This document shows positions 11,922 through 23,920 of a stretch of 64,000 nt of DNA, one piece after another. The notes under the pieces were generated by a model, which saw nothing but the letters and a program-made list of their open reading frames with translations, searched no databases and had not been told where the DNA came from. Each line of letters begins with the position of its first letter. The first letter of the stretch is position 1. The stretch covers positions 978,396 to 1,042,395 of the forward strand of contig NSJX01000002.1 of assembly GCA_002286715.1 (NCBI GenBank), in the 5' to 3' direction. The translations under genes and the position numbers were made by a program. Origin of the DNA: Dentipellis sp. KUC8613 (Eukaryota > Basidiomycota > Agaricomycetes > Russulales > Hericiaceae).

Positions 11922-13397
11922 ATGGAACACCACGACCCCAACAGGCCCATGCACCTTGCGGATTTCCAGGAGCGGCCCCGCATGCTGCAGACCTGGGAGA
12001 AGCTGCGGCACAAGCGCGCCCAGTGGTTCATCGACTGTGTATCTGAGGCGGTGAGCGCTTTTTTCCATGCCTTCAGAGGATGAAGACCAACATGCATCGG
12101 CGACCATCCAGCTCGGGGTGTTCTTCTACTGTTTCGCAGGTGTGTGGCAGCATTGTATGTCGTCCGGAGCTATCCCTGACGAGCCCCGCACACAGGCGTC
12201 GGCGCGACGGCACCCTATGTCCTCGGCGGCCTCCTCGGACTCCCCCTCGGATGTACGTACTCGCTCCCTGACGCACCCGCCGTCCGCGGCTGACCCTGCG
12301 CCCCCGTGTCCTCCAGCGGTCTTCACCGTCGGCTTCGCGTACGCCATCGGCATCGGGCTCGCCATCTCCATCTGCAGCTCGCAGAACGGAGGCCACTTCA
12401 ACCCGGCCGTCACGATCACCGCGGTCCTGTTCAAGAAGTACCCCATCAAGACCGCAGTCAGGCACATCATCGCGCAGATCCTGGGCGGGTACATCGCGTG
12501 TCTGTTTGTATACCTGCAGTGGAAGCATCAGTTCAATGTAAGTGCTCCCGCATGGTTTGCGGAACATGATGCTCACCGGACACACAGGAAGTCGAGGCGG
12601 CGCTGACGGCCAAGGGCGCGCTCGACGCTGTGCAGTTCACCCCGAGTGGGCCCGCAGGCATCATCGCCCTCTACGTGACACCGGGCTCCAGCTTGGGCCT
12701 GGTGTTCATCAACGAATTCGTCAATGTATGTGCACGCGCCCGCTTGGCATCGGGGAATGTTTGCTTACCGCTTTGGTGTGACAGGACTTCGTGATCGGCA
12801 TGGTTGTCTGGGCGTGTGTCGACCCGACGAACTACTTCCTGCCTCCCGTGGTCGTTCCCTGGGTCATCGGCCTCGTCTAGTGCGTCGCCTGAACCTGCTT
12901 TGCGCCTTGGTCGTCAGCTAACCTGCCCCTCAGCTCCATCGCGATCTGGGGATTCTCGCCTGTTGGATGTACGTTGTTCGCTTCCGGTTTGCGCCTACGC
13001 ATGCTAATCCGCGTCTGACACAGTGGCCGCCAACGCCGCGCGCGACGTCGGAGGACGCCTCGCCGCGGTCACGATCTGGGGCACGGCGGCTGGGGGCGGG
13101 AGTTACGCCGCGATCGCCGCACTCACCAACATCCCCGCGACGATCCTGGCGTACATCGTCTACGAGCTCTGCTTTGCCGACTCCAGCAGAGGTACGTGTT
13201 CCCTTCTCACCTTCCACTGTCGCGTACTGACATCGCGTGCAGTGCTCCAATCGTGCCACCGCACCATCATCGAGAACCACCGGTCCCAGGCTGAGTACCG
13301 CAGGAACCGCGAGCTGTACGCGACGTCGGGCGTCGCCACCGAGTCGGATGTCGGCGAAAAGGGCATCGTGGAGCACAGGGAGGGGAAGCCGTTGTAG
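11922..13397 (+). CDS. Aquaglyceroporin-like MIP channel, copy 1
   Basis: Membrane channel of the major intrinsic protein family, for water or small solutes such as glycerol. Nine exons give about 340 residues. Exon 1 (11922-12050) codes a 43-residue cytosolic N-terminus beginning MEHHDPNRP. The first pore box is intact (HFNPAVTI). The second reads NAARD instead of NPARD: the proline is replaced by alanine, while the Arg-Asp that follows, typical of aquaglyceroporins, is kept. Hydrophobic segments fit six helices (FTVGFAYAIGIGLAIS, PATILAYIVYELCF and others). The C-terminus is charged and cytosolic. The downstream gene is a close paralog with the same exon layout, so this is a tandem duplication. 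Transported substrate cannot be told from sequence. Confidence 0.9.
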
Positions 13398-14646
13398 ATA
13401 TGTCGTCGGTAAAAGGGTAACACACTAGGAATGGATCGGATGGAATGGGTCAATGTATAACGATTTTCAAGATGTATGTCGCTTACAGCTTGCGCACCGG
13501 CCGCGTTGCGATCGGTGGGCAGGTTGGTCTGTGATGAAGTAGGAAGACTTGCTATGACTGTCTTTGCCGGTATGTCGACATTGCCTGGTTCGAGGTGAGT
13601 GCGGGATGGATTCCTGGTACGCCAGGTAAGTAAGTTTAACAAGAACTGACTCCGAGAATGCACTCTGTTGCCGCTCGATGACGCGTTAGCGGTAAGGAGA
13701 AGAAACGACGTCGCTTACTCACAGCTCGGCGCCGCTACCTTCGTCAAATACCTCGAAACTTGACCTGCAACTTCTCTGGCATCTTGGGGCAGCCAAAGTG
13801 AGTCCGAAGTGAACGTGAGATCCACAGCGTTCAACCAAACGAACTTCAGGTTCTTGAGCGCGGCGCTGACTCCGACTCGGGCTGACCTCGCCATCGCCGA
13901 GCTGCTGGTCTTACCCCGAGCCGGCTAACTACTAATCCACTGCGCAAGAAGACGTCACCTCCAGCGCGCCCAACGGTTGGACGGCAGAGAGATGTGCAGG
14001 CCTTTTTGACGCTTGTTTTCTTTCATTTCATTAATGGTGACTTTCTGCGTTCTAGCGATCCGGCGCTCTGATCTGCATTGAACCCAGCTTTCATAGACTA
14101 TCTGACAGTCATGGTGCTTCTACTGGATCCTCATTCCTCGACAAGCTACTCGTGATCCTCGAATTCTGTCTTTATTGCCAGCAACTACAGCATCGACCGG
14201 TCCAGGGCATTGAAGGGTAGCGTGGCATCTAAGCAGGTATCCACGCATCTGGGTCATGTATGCCGTCCTGGGCCCTTGACCTCCTCGTAAAGGTATGTCT
14301 TGCCCTCTGTGCAAACATATAAGGCCGTCACGAGTGTCCCGACCTGCTCCTCTTGCTGCACCTGAGACATCCTCTTCTACATCAGCTCCTCGAAGCTCCC
14401 ATTCAGGATCCGTTCAAGACCACAAGTCTAGATGTGCGAATGGTGAGCCAAATGGCATCCCGCACGGAATGTAAATCAGTAGGTGCATCGCTGATAGTCT
14501 TGATCCTCTTGCAGGCTACCTGTCTTCCCTCCCGGATCTCGAAGGCATAAAAGGTGTGAATGGGAGAGAGGACCTCCTCGTAGCATCCCTCTGTGGTCTA
14601 CTCTTCACATTCCTTTTAATTTGTCATCCAGTCCGCACAGACGAAC
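13398..14646. other. Spacer between tandem aquaporin genes
   Basis: About 1.2 kb with the 3' UTR of copy 1 and promoter of copy 2. A second TATA-like CATATAAGG occurs near 14317, which could give a longer leader. I see no conserved coding frame. Confidence 0.6.
14546..14554 (+). promoter_or_regulatory. TATA-like element of the second aquaporin gene
   Basis: CATAAAAGG lies about 100 nt before ATG 14647, like the element in front of the paralog. Confidence 0.5.
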
Positions 14647-16158
14647 ATGGAGCGTACCGACTTCAACACCCGACCCGTGCATCTTGCAGACTATCAAGAG
14701 CGACCGCGCATCTTCCAAGCCTGGGAAAGGGTGCGGCACAGCCGGGCACAATGGGTCATTGACTGTGTGTCAGAGGCGGTAAGTGGGTCTCCATAGTACG
14801 CGTGTGCCATAGAAGGTTTAACGTACGGGAATACAATTAGCTCGGGGTATTCTTTTACTGCTTCGCTGGTGCGTGTCATGGGCCACTCGTCGAATATGAG
14901 GCTGACAGATACTCGACATGTCGTGTGATGACTTACTACTAATTGCTCCCAGGCGTGGGTGCTACGGCCCCCTTCGTCCTTGGTAATCTGCTAGAGCTTC
15001 CGAACATCGGATGTACGTGCACTAAATCATCGACAGTGGCCACACCTGACTTGAAGTGGCCCGAGACAGCGCTCTTCACGGTTGGCTTTGGTTACGCAAT
15101 TGGGATCGGCCTTGCGATCTCCATATGCAGCTCGCAGAACGGGGGACACTTCAACCCCGCCGTCACGATCACCGCCGTTCTGTTCAAGAAGTATCCAGTC
15201 AAAACCGCAGCCAGGCATATATTTGCCCAGATATTGGGAGGATACATTGCGTGCCTCTTGATATACCTGCAGTGGAAGCAGTTGATCACCGTAAGTCGAG
15301 TTCCAAATTTGGAGAAATGGGGTGCAGATGCTCGCCGTCGTTCAGGAAACCGAAGCTGGACTTGCGGCCAAAGGCAAGCTCGACGCTATCCAGTTCACCC
15401 CGAATGGACCTGCGGGCATCATAGCTGTGTACGCGACACCAGGCTCAAGCCTAGGTATCGTGTTCATCAACGAATTCGTCAATGTACGCACCTCCATCTC
15501 CCAGATTCTGTATGCATTTGTAGACAATTGTCTTGCAGAGCTTCGTCATCGCCCTTGTGATCTGGGCCTGTGTCGACCCAACCAACCACTTCCTACCTCC
15601 CGTAGTTGTGCCCTGGGTCATTGGCTTGACATAGTCCGTCACTCGAACCTTCCTTACTTCGTCAACGTCGGACTGAATCACTATCTAGCGCCATTGCAAT
15701 CTGGGGGTACTCACCCGTCGGATGTAATCGGTGTTCCACCTCTCTATCTTGTAGACATACTGATCCTCTTGCGAACAGTGGCCGCCAACTCCGCGCGCGA
15801 CATCGGAGGCCGTCTCGCTGCATTGACGATATGGGGCACCAAAGCTTCGGGCGGAAGCTACGCTGCACTGGCCGCACTCACCAACATACCCGCCACCATC
15901 CTGGCCTACATCGTCTACGAGGTCTGCTTCGCAGACTCTAGCAGAGGTATGTTACTGGCATTCGCATTTTTCCAAGCACTCAAGCATGCATACGCGCGGG
16001 TCATAGTACTCCAGCCCTGCCATCGCACCATCATCGAGAACCACAGAAGTGAAACCGCATACCGCAGAAATATGCAAATGTACGGCTCAGTGGCCTCGAC
16101 GGCCTCGGACATCGGTAACAAGGACCTCATAGGGCATCGGGAGGCGCAGCCAGTGTGA
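14647..16158 (+). CDS. Aquaglyceroporin-like MIP channel, copy 2
   Basis: Paralog of the preceding channel with matching exon layout. The N-terminus (MERTDFNTRPVHLADYQERP) aligns directly with copy 1. The first box is HFNPAVTI; the second is NSARD, so proline is again lost but replaced by serine rather than alanine. Extracellular-loop and helix segments (GIIAVYATPGSSLGIVF, PATILAYIVYEVCFADSS) are nearly identical to copy 1. The C-terminal tail is shorter in acidic residues and ends GHREAQPV. Independent substitutions at the same proline suggest a relaxed or altered pore rather than one accident. The gene is convergent with the reductase gene that ends at 16342. Substrate unknown. Confidence 0.9.
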
Positions 16159-16341
16159 CTGTCTGCACGTGGAGGAGGGTCAGAGAATACCGGTTCTGAT
16201 TCTGTTGTATACTCCCAGTGCTTGAATCTGCCTTGCACTTAATTTGATGAAGGAACCTGCGCCAGAGCCGCGAGATAACAGTGTGATTGTGCTGCAGAGG
16301 ATACTATTACATGTTAGATGCGTCCTTCTCAAAGATTCCAT

Positions 16342-17823
16342 TCAGAGCCGTCCTGCCTCGCTGCCCGGCACGTGAACGACACTGTAGAGTCGTCAGAATG
16401 AGGCCGTAACATGGGCAGAATGTTGGAGGACTCACAGTTTGCCGGTGTTTCCGCCGTTGAAGAGCAGCTGAATGGCAGTGCTGGCGTTCTGGAGGCCCTC
16501 GACGATATGGAACTTGCGCTGGAGAGACCCTTCGGCAAGGTACTTCGCAAGCTCCTGAATCGCTTCGCCATAGCGCGCCTGGTAGTCGAACCTATAAAAT
16601 AGTGTGAGCACCTCGGCGACACCGACGGCTAGAGGAGGGCATACACGATGAAACCTTGCATGGTTCCACGCATCGCGATGAGGTTGATGTAGTTTGTGAG
16701 GCCCTTTCCGCTCCCAAGACCATCTAGAATTCGAGAAAGCGTTAAGATGGGATGCAGCGGTAGACACAGAATTGCGTACTGTAATCAGAGATAGCACCTA
16801 ATCATTACAAAACGATGAGTGAAGGATTTTGGGGTGACGCGGATCTCGACATACCGCACAACACGATCCGGGCATTCTGGTTGAGCCTGGTCAGGGCGAA
16901 GTTCAGAATCTCACCACCTACGTTGTCGAAGAAGACATCAAGGTAGCCAATCGTGTCAATGAAGTCCTTGTGGAAGGTAGGGCTCTTGTAGTTCAGAGCC
17001 TTTTCGACACCAAGATCCTTCTCGAGCCACTGGCACTTATCATCAGAGCCAGCGATCGCATAGACCTTCGCGCCGTGCTTCTTGCCAATCTGGCAGACGA
17101 TGGATCCGACAGCGCCCGCGGCGCCAGACACAACGAGTGTCTGACCGGCCTTGATCTTGCCGACATCGAGGAGACCCTACAGAGCACAAAACGACTGAGT
17201 TTCGCGGGCGTACTATATGTGGCATAGTATCTTACGAAGTAAGCAGTGAGACCTAGATACATTGGTCGTCAGAAATGTGAGCCGTGAATGACTCTGTGTG
17301 ACATACCTGTAGCGCCCAAGGGTCCGAGGAAGTCCAAAAGTTGCGCACCAGGCGGAACCCTGAGACGAGAAGCGTGAGTTCGGGAGTGTCACCGAGTCGG
17401 ATCTGCAAACGTACTGGAGTTTCTGAAGGTCTTTGTCATCCACGACAGCATACTCGGTCCAGCCTGACGAAGCCCGGTCAGTACCTGATCGCCTGTAATA
17501 GCAGTTGAGAGGGACACACCCGCAGCGAAGGTAGTGACGGTGTCCCCAACTGCAAATTTACTTCCAGGGCCAGCTTCGATGACGGTTGCGACGGTACCTC
17601 CACGCATCACTGCGTTCAATGGCACAGGGGGGAGGTAGCTGCGGCCATCGTTGACCCAGCCACGCATAGCAGGGTCCAACGAAAGCCATTCGTTCTTCAG
17701 CACAACTTGGCTAGGACCAGCCTTGAGGTCATAAGAGACAGTCTCGCTTCGGAACGAGTTGTCGTCGAACGTAGTCTTGGGTCGCTCGTTGAGCAAAATG
17801 CGAGTGTAGGTGGAGGGGCTCAT
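16342..17823 (-). CDS. NADPH-dependent medium-chain alkenal/one reductase, copy 1
   Basis: Cytosolic medium-chain dehydrogenase/reductase of the leukotriene-B4-dehydrogenase-like (double-bond reductase) group, reducing activated C=C bonds with NADPH. About 340 residues from MSPSTYTRILLNERP. The N-terminal catalytic half carries NEWLSLDPAMRGW; the Rossmann half carries the nucleotide-binding VSGAAGAVGSIVCQIG, then DVFFDNVGGE. Zinc ligands of alcohol dehydrogenases are absent, as usual for this group. The frame appears to stop at 16432 (GKL-stop), but that TGA lies inside a GTGAGT donor. Splicing out 16382-16435 (54 nt) adds VVHVPGSEAGRL, restoring the family's usual GKLVV ending, so I put the end at 16342. 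A tandem paralog lies upstream. Confidence 0.9.
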
Positions 17824-18785
17824 GACGTTCTCGATGTTTGGGAGGTTTGGGGTGGTGTAGATGACTGAGATTTGTGGTCTTTATATATGTACGCAACGCG
17901 TGGTCCACAGTCCAAAGGATCTAAGGTACCCGGGAAAAGGGAACCCGGCCATAGCCCGGATAGCTCTGAGACGATGAGCTCACCGTATACCACCTCGGCA
18001 CACGTGGACGCCGGATCGACCATCAGATTGGAGATCTTGTGTAGTCGTGTGGCGAATGCAGAGTTGCCGAGAGGCCGTCAGGAGCTCGGCAGCGTTAGTA
18101 AGAGAGAGTAGCTGGGTGAGTGACTAATCGAAACTGCACAAGAAACGAAGGATGTCGAGTTCAAACATAATGGTAAGAGCTTGAGTCGATGGTCAAGGTC
18201 GTCTGTACCTCTCATACGCAGTAATGTTGGATACAGGGAGATGGTATTTTGAAGGAAGTGCCAAGGAAGTGCACAGTGCACGTCGATGTGACCGAAAAGC
18301 CCTAGATCGTGGCAAAATGCGAAATTATACGCGCAAGTGCTGCGCCAGATCATCGGCGCCGTTGGGCCCAAAATTCACATGTAACCACGACCGGGCCCTC
18401 TGGTGAGCGGGACAAGATGCCTGCAGTTGTAACTAACTAGACATCTCAATGGGCGCGATTGGGCATCACTGTGGTCAACACCAAGCGTCAGTCATGCGCA
18501 GCCCGACTCGGAGATGAACCGTCTCTCAATCGTTCTCGCACCGATTCTATGGTCGCTCCACGGTCATCGGAGAGCCTTGGCACGCCGACCTATCTCAGAG
18601 GTTATGGAGTGTTGTGCGGCATAAAATCATGTTACGACTGCACAACATTGACAGGGAATGCAAGTTAGGAAGGGCTGGGCCGCCTCCGTGGTTATAAGTA
18701 GAGTACGAACGTCGCTCAGAGTCCCTGTCGGAGTCATCTCCGCAGCTGCCGCAAGTGATCATGATTGGTGCTCGCGACGTCGAGA
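17824..18785. other. Spacer between the two reductase genes
   Basis: Holds the promoter of reductase copy 1 and the 3' UTR of copy 2, both minus strand. No other coding signal seen. Confidence 0.6.
17880..17888 (-). promoter_or_regulatory. TATA box of reductase copy 1
   Basis: Minus-strand TATATAAA lies about 60 nt before ATG 17823. Confidence 0.5.
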
Positions 18786-20322
18786 TTACACCTGACCATC
18801 TGCCTCAGCTACTCGAACCACTCTAATGTTGATTCGTCTGCTTTTAGAGTGCAAGGATCAGAGAGCGTAAGATTGGACCTACAATTTACCAGTGTTCCCT
18901 CCAGAAAAGAGGAGTGAAAATGCCTCAGGAAGTCTCTCTAGCCCGTCAACGATGTGGTATTTGCTTTTCAGCGACCCATCTTCTAACCAGCCTGAGATTT
19001 GCTTGATCGCAGCATCAAATTTGTCCACATAGTCAAATCTATGACATTCACATTTCAGCTTGCACTTGAAATTTTTGAAAGGTAGAATACGTGTCACACA
19101 CACGATAAATCCTTGAATCCTCCCGCTCCGTACCACAAACTCCATAATGTTCTTCAGGATACCCGAATATGAGCTGCTATTTTCTGGAAGGAAGAAAAGA
19201 GATGGCAAGTGAGCAAGAACATGAAACAATGCAAGAATACTGCGCGAATATCCATACTGTAGCCGGAGATTTGACCTGATTGCAGCTGTCCGTTAGCAAA
19301 CCTACAGATCGCTAACAAGATGACGACTGACCGCATAATGCCACCCTCGCGAAACGATTCATCCTGGTTGTGAGGAAGTCCGTGATATCGCCCCCGACAT
19401 TGTCAAAATACGCATCCCAGAATCCTACATCTCTATCAAAGTCGTCATGAAAGGTGGGGCTCTTGTAGTTCAACGCAACATCAATGCCTAGTTCGTTCTT
19501 GAGGTAGTCGCACTTCGCGTCGGTGCCCGCGATGCCGACCACCTTGCAGCCAGCTTTCTTGCCGAATTGACAGGCCAACGATCCTACCGCGCCTGCGGCA
19601 CCAGAGACTACAAGGGTCTCCCCGGGTTTGACTTGAGCCACCTCGAATATTCCCTGTTCGCGAGTGTCATCAAAGGCGACAGCTGTCGCGGTGCAATGCG
19701 CTCACAAAGTATGCTGTAAGTCCACCTGGTATATAATGTAGAGTGTTAGATATCTGCATAGATGTCTAGAAATGAAGGACATACAGGTTGCTCCCAGCGG
19801 TCCGAGAAAATCCAATGGCTTGGCTCCAGGAATAAGTCTAGCAGAAGAAAAAAGTGTTCTCTTAGCAGGCGACCGTCGAAGGCCAATGGTACCCACTCGT
19901 GCTTTGTCAGAAGCGCATCATCCAACACAGCGTATTCAGTTATTCCTGAAGGCAGCACATACTCTCACGAGGACGCAATATCCCGGGGGTGCCTGTTACT
20001 GACCTAAAATGCCTGAGACGAGGTCCCCGGGCTTGAATGTACTCCCTTCGCCAGCTTGGATGACGGTGCCCAATCCCGAGGCGCGAGCCACAGATCCGAG
20101 CGGGACAGGCGGGGTGTACGTGAAGCGACTTTCCCGGATCCAAATCACCATGCCTGGGTCGAGGGAGAGGTAATTCACTTTCACTAGGGCTTGCCCGGGA
20201 CCAGGCTTCGAGTCGAAAGGCACAGTCTCCGCACGGTATGTATTCGGGCTGATGGGCTTGTCCATGGTCCTCTCGTTCAGGAGAAACCGACGGTAATGCG
20301 ACGGAAGCAGAGTGTGGGCCAT
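18786..20322 (-). CDS. NADPH-dependent medium-chain alkenal/one reductase, copy 2
   Basis: Paralog of copy 1, starting MAHTLLPSHYRRFLLNERT. It shares the substrate-half motif VNYLSLDPGMVIW, the nucleotide-binding VSGAAGAVGSLACQFGKK and DAYFDNVGGDITDF. The last visible stretch SGGNTGKL is followed by TAG within a GTAGGT donor. Removing 18823-18882 (60 nt) adds VVRVAEADGQV, giving the family-like GKLVVRVA ending, so the stop is placed at 18786. Divergence from copy 1 is substantial, so the duplication is not recent. It sits between copy 1 and a broken third copy, with a flavin oxidase beyond. Likely role is detoxification or secondary metabolism; the substrate cannot be inferred. Confidence 0.88.
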
Positions 20323-20789
20323 CTCTGCAAGCAGACGTCAAGGATGAGGATATCGATGGTGAGGCCTGTGAGGCGGGAAGAAGACAGATCGCGTGAATGC
20401 AGAAGCCGCGATACTGGGAATATTTACTACCCGGCGCTCGAAGACTCACAATCCGTCGCATTATGTATGTCGAGAGCATTTCAAGCGCCCACATGAGGAC
20501 GTTGCGTCATCGGTCACCAGTACGGAGTACCTGCATCGGGATAACCATTTTTGCTATAACCTGGAACTAGTAGTGCAGCGCCTAGGTTAAGCTAGACATC
20601 CGAGGGCGATCGCTTGGCTTGAAGCTGGAAGTCCACCAGAGTCCACCCTTCCTACGGCAATGCATCAATTACAAGTGGGATCAACAGATCGCTAAGTTCT
20701 TTGGTTTGCGGCATGGTCGTCTACTTCGTGATCACCCTAGAGTGAGCCAAAATAAGTCCTGATCCATAGCGCGGAAAATTGTGAGAGTG

Positions 20790-20965
20790 GACGCACAGTT
20801 TGCCAGTATCGCCTCCAGAAATGAGCTTAGGGAATGCCTAAGGGAGGCTGCCAAGCTCGTCGACGTGTTACTTGGGTCAACATCCCCGATTTTATGGCAG
20901 TGGTGACATTGGTGAGATGCGTCAAAGACGGACAGCATCTGTCCCAAATAATCCATGCCGATATC
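20790..20965 (-). pseudogene. Broken third copy of the medium-chain reductase
   Basis: A minus-strand fragment reads ELGSLP, an in-frame stop, then AFPKLISGGDTGKL. This matches the C-terminal GLERLPEAFSLLFSGGNTGKL of copy 2. A shifted frame just upstream reads MDYLGQM, matching the FDYVDKF region. The catalytic and nucleotide-binding parts are missing and the frame is broken, so this is a 3'-end relic of a third tandem gene. Confidence 0.75.
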
Positions 20966-21216
20966 GAGAACACCGAGGCACTGTCACGAGATTCGTCGAC
21001 TGAACCAACATAGCGATCAACTTGACGGAGGCTAATTGATCCCTGCTTGAGGTGGTATCTTAGCTCAGCGCTCAGCGTTCAGCTTCAGTGCATCTGCCTG
21101 CCTCGCCAGAGGAAGAAACTGCAGGTGCCGTCATCGTGTCACATTGCCACATGGACTATTCGTACATACTTCGAGATCCGCTCGACCTTTACTATACCAC
21201 CGGTATGAAGGAAGCC

Positions 21217-22831
21217 CTAAGAGAAATCAGGTTCAATCGTGAATCCCTTCGACCACACGTTCTTCGGATCGTATTTGGCTTTGAGCTTCCTCAGCCTCGG
21301 CAGGTTTGGCCCGAAGACCGCCTCAGGCAGCTCGTCACCTGTGGCCATCCCCAAGATGACGCCTAGATCCTCGCCCGAGTTTGCAGTGTTGGCTTCGCGG
21401 ATGAATTCAGCGATGGACTTGAGCCAGGCCGACGTCACTTCATCTGTCTCTGGGCGGGTGTTCCTGTTCGTGCAGAATAGCAAGTTGTCAGCTGTATCCT
21501 CGACAAAGTGGACTGAAAACGATTCTCACCTTCCCTGGATAGCCACGAAGCAATGCGGCTTACGAATGGGGTATGCAGTATCTGTCGCGCCAACTTTCGT
21601 GATAGCGCCTGGGTTGCGTACGTCCCAAATGAGCGTCGAAGCCCTTGCGTCTTCGTTGTCCTCGGTAAACTTGACCCAGCGCTCCCAAGATCCGACTAGG
21701 ACATCCGTGTAGAACTTAGAGAAAGCGCCACCACGGATCTGGAGACGGCGAGGAGACCTGGCTTGGGCTGCGTCAGAGGCATGCGAGAGAGTGCTTTGGT
21801 CGGGCGCGGTCGTTATTTTGTCCACGACTGGTGTTGCGTTGGTTCGAAGGGGCTCAAGGATTTTGTCCGGAGACCGTTCGGCTGTCGCGGAAATCCATGG
21901 TGCAACGATGATTGTGGGCTGCAGAACTCATGACATGTGAATCAGGATCTCATGCGAGGCAGCTTTGGACAAACCTTGAAGTGCGGTCCGGGACAAGCCC
22001 AGACGACAGTCAGCTTCTCGTCGACAGACGCTTGCTCATGGAATTCCTAGTCCAAAATCAGTTCCTTGTGGGCAGAATCGAGCGTCGACTGCTCACCTGT
22101 ATAGCTTTCAATACCCCGTCGAACTCCGTTCCAGGAAAGATCAAGGTTCCCGTAGTCGCCGGGCCAGGCGAGGGATACGTCTGCAGCTCAAATTCGACGA
22201 CGATACCGAACTGATTTCCACCACCTATAGGGCGTGGACATCAGCGCTAGCAACTTCAAGCTGAACAGTATTGTTACGCACCTCTAATGGCCCAGAAGAG
22301 ATCAGGTTCCTCTTCAGCACTCGTGCGGACAATACGGCCATCCGCGAGGACGACGGTAGCAGCAACCAGGTTATCGATCCCAAGACCGTAACGCCCGGAC
22401 AGATAACCACTGGCGCCCGACAGTAGCGATCCACCAACGCCCACAAACCACAAAGGTGCCCCTGGTATCTCCCGCTGCTCCTTGCCCCCAACCTCGTACA
22501 CATCACCCCACCTCGCGCCTCCCTGGATAGTGACAACCCCCTTGTCTGCAGACAGCGTCACCTTGTTGAGGTGACCCAAGTCGATGACCACGCCGCCCTT
22601 GGAGCTGGCCCAGGTGGACGAATGGCACCCCCCACCCGTGACCGCGACCTCCAAGCCATGCGAGGCCGCGTACGCCAAGACGGGCGGTATGTCGGCGTAG
22701 GCCTCCGGTTGCACCACATACGCCGCGTCTAGGATGGACAGATCGGAATTGCGGTGAAGGGCCTTCTGGTAGTCCGGCGAGTCGGGGGACAGCACCTTCC
22801 CCTGGATCTTCAGCGATGTGATGTCCGCCAT
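21217..22831 (-). CDS. FAD-linked oxidase of the berberine-bridge (BBE) type
   Basis: Flavin oxidase with an N-terminal FAD_binding_4 (PCMH) domain and a C-terminal BBE segment. It starts MADITSLKIQGKVLSPDSPD, with no signal peptide, so it is probably intracellular. The FAD-binding part shows AVTGGGCHSSTWASSKGGV, VTIQGGARWGDVY and GSLLSGASGYLSGRYGLGID. The histidine in GGGCHSS is at the usual place for covalent FAD attachment; the cysteine used in bicovalent members is not seen at the second site. The C-terminus LKAKYDPKNVWSKGF is the typical BBE ending. A few short introns (for example the acceptor before GGGNQFGIVVEF). It lies next to the reductase array on the same strand. Confidence 0.9.
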
Positions 22832-23920
22832 AGATACTTCAAGTTGAACTCGATACCGATACCGACACCAATTCTAGAGAAGAGCCAGAAAGGGTGTGAG
22901 AAACGCACGGTCTCGCAGCACTGACCAGGTCGGCCTGCGGCACGATGCAGCAGCAGTATATATACCAAAGCGCGCAGGAGCATCGCTTCTCCCAGCGAGC
23001 CAGTCTAACCCCCTCGGAGGTACCGGTTCAGCAGTCACTGCGCGCCGATCTTGCGAGTGGTCAGACAATCAGGCATGGATCAGTCAGACTTACAGATGCG
23101 GGCTTGGGAGGCTCGCTCTCGAGCGCTGACGAGGACTAGAAATGGTCCAGGACATCACACGCCATGCCCATCGCTGAGTCGTAGACCCATAAGAACCGCA
23201 ACGTCGGAGGCCAGACCGTATCGAAGTGACTTGCGGGTGTGAAAGCCCTCTAGTATGCAACGCAGTGACACCGGGCTGCTGACGGGTCCGGAGATGTTGG
23301 TCTAAGAGATTTCTTCTGGTAGATGATGAAGTAAATGCGAAAGCATGAAGATCTTGGAACGGAAGTCAAGTCGCTCGTCGCCAAGTCGTGGCGGCCGTCG
23401 CGTGCTCCAGCAGATCCCGTCTGCCGAAGTCATCCGATAAATACGCTGTACTGAAGCCCAAACCCAAGCATGAAAAACATTAGGGATCGTCTCTAGTCGT
23501 GTCGGTGTAAGATACATGTAGGGGAGGCAAAATCGTTTCTGTGGCGTTTCAAGTTTAAAATTCGACGCTGGGGTAGATACAGAACAAGGGGGACATGCAA
23601 CAAGGCGTTAAATAGGTAACTAGTAGTATGTAAGGGAAAGATGGCGACAAATCGACGGAGAACGTGGACCAAGGATGCAAGTATCCAACTAGAAAAACAA
23701 ACATTCGAGAAAGGAGGATAGGGAGGAGATGTGTCGCCGGGTGTGATCGGGTGCGATCATACAGCATGGTGACATCCGCGACGCAAGAAAAAAGGAGACA
23801 AAAAAGCTACGGATGACAAAAAAGACAGCCTGTGCAAAGCATACTTACTATGACCAGAGAAAGGCAATTATATGGCACAAAACAAGGCGAGGAAAACAGA
23901 CCACAAGAGAAACCAGACGT
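22832..23920. other. Intergenic region without recognised gene
   Basis: About 1.1 kb holding the flavin oxidase promoter and the 3' UTR of the Bqt4-like gene. Short open frames here carry no motif I recognise. Confidence 0.6.
22957..22964 (-). promoter_or_regulatory. TATA box of the flavin oxidase gene
   Basis: TATATATA on the minus strand, about 125 nt before ATG 22831. Confidence 0.55.
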
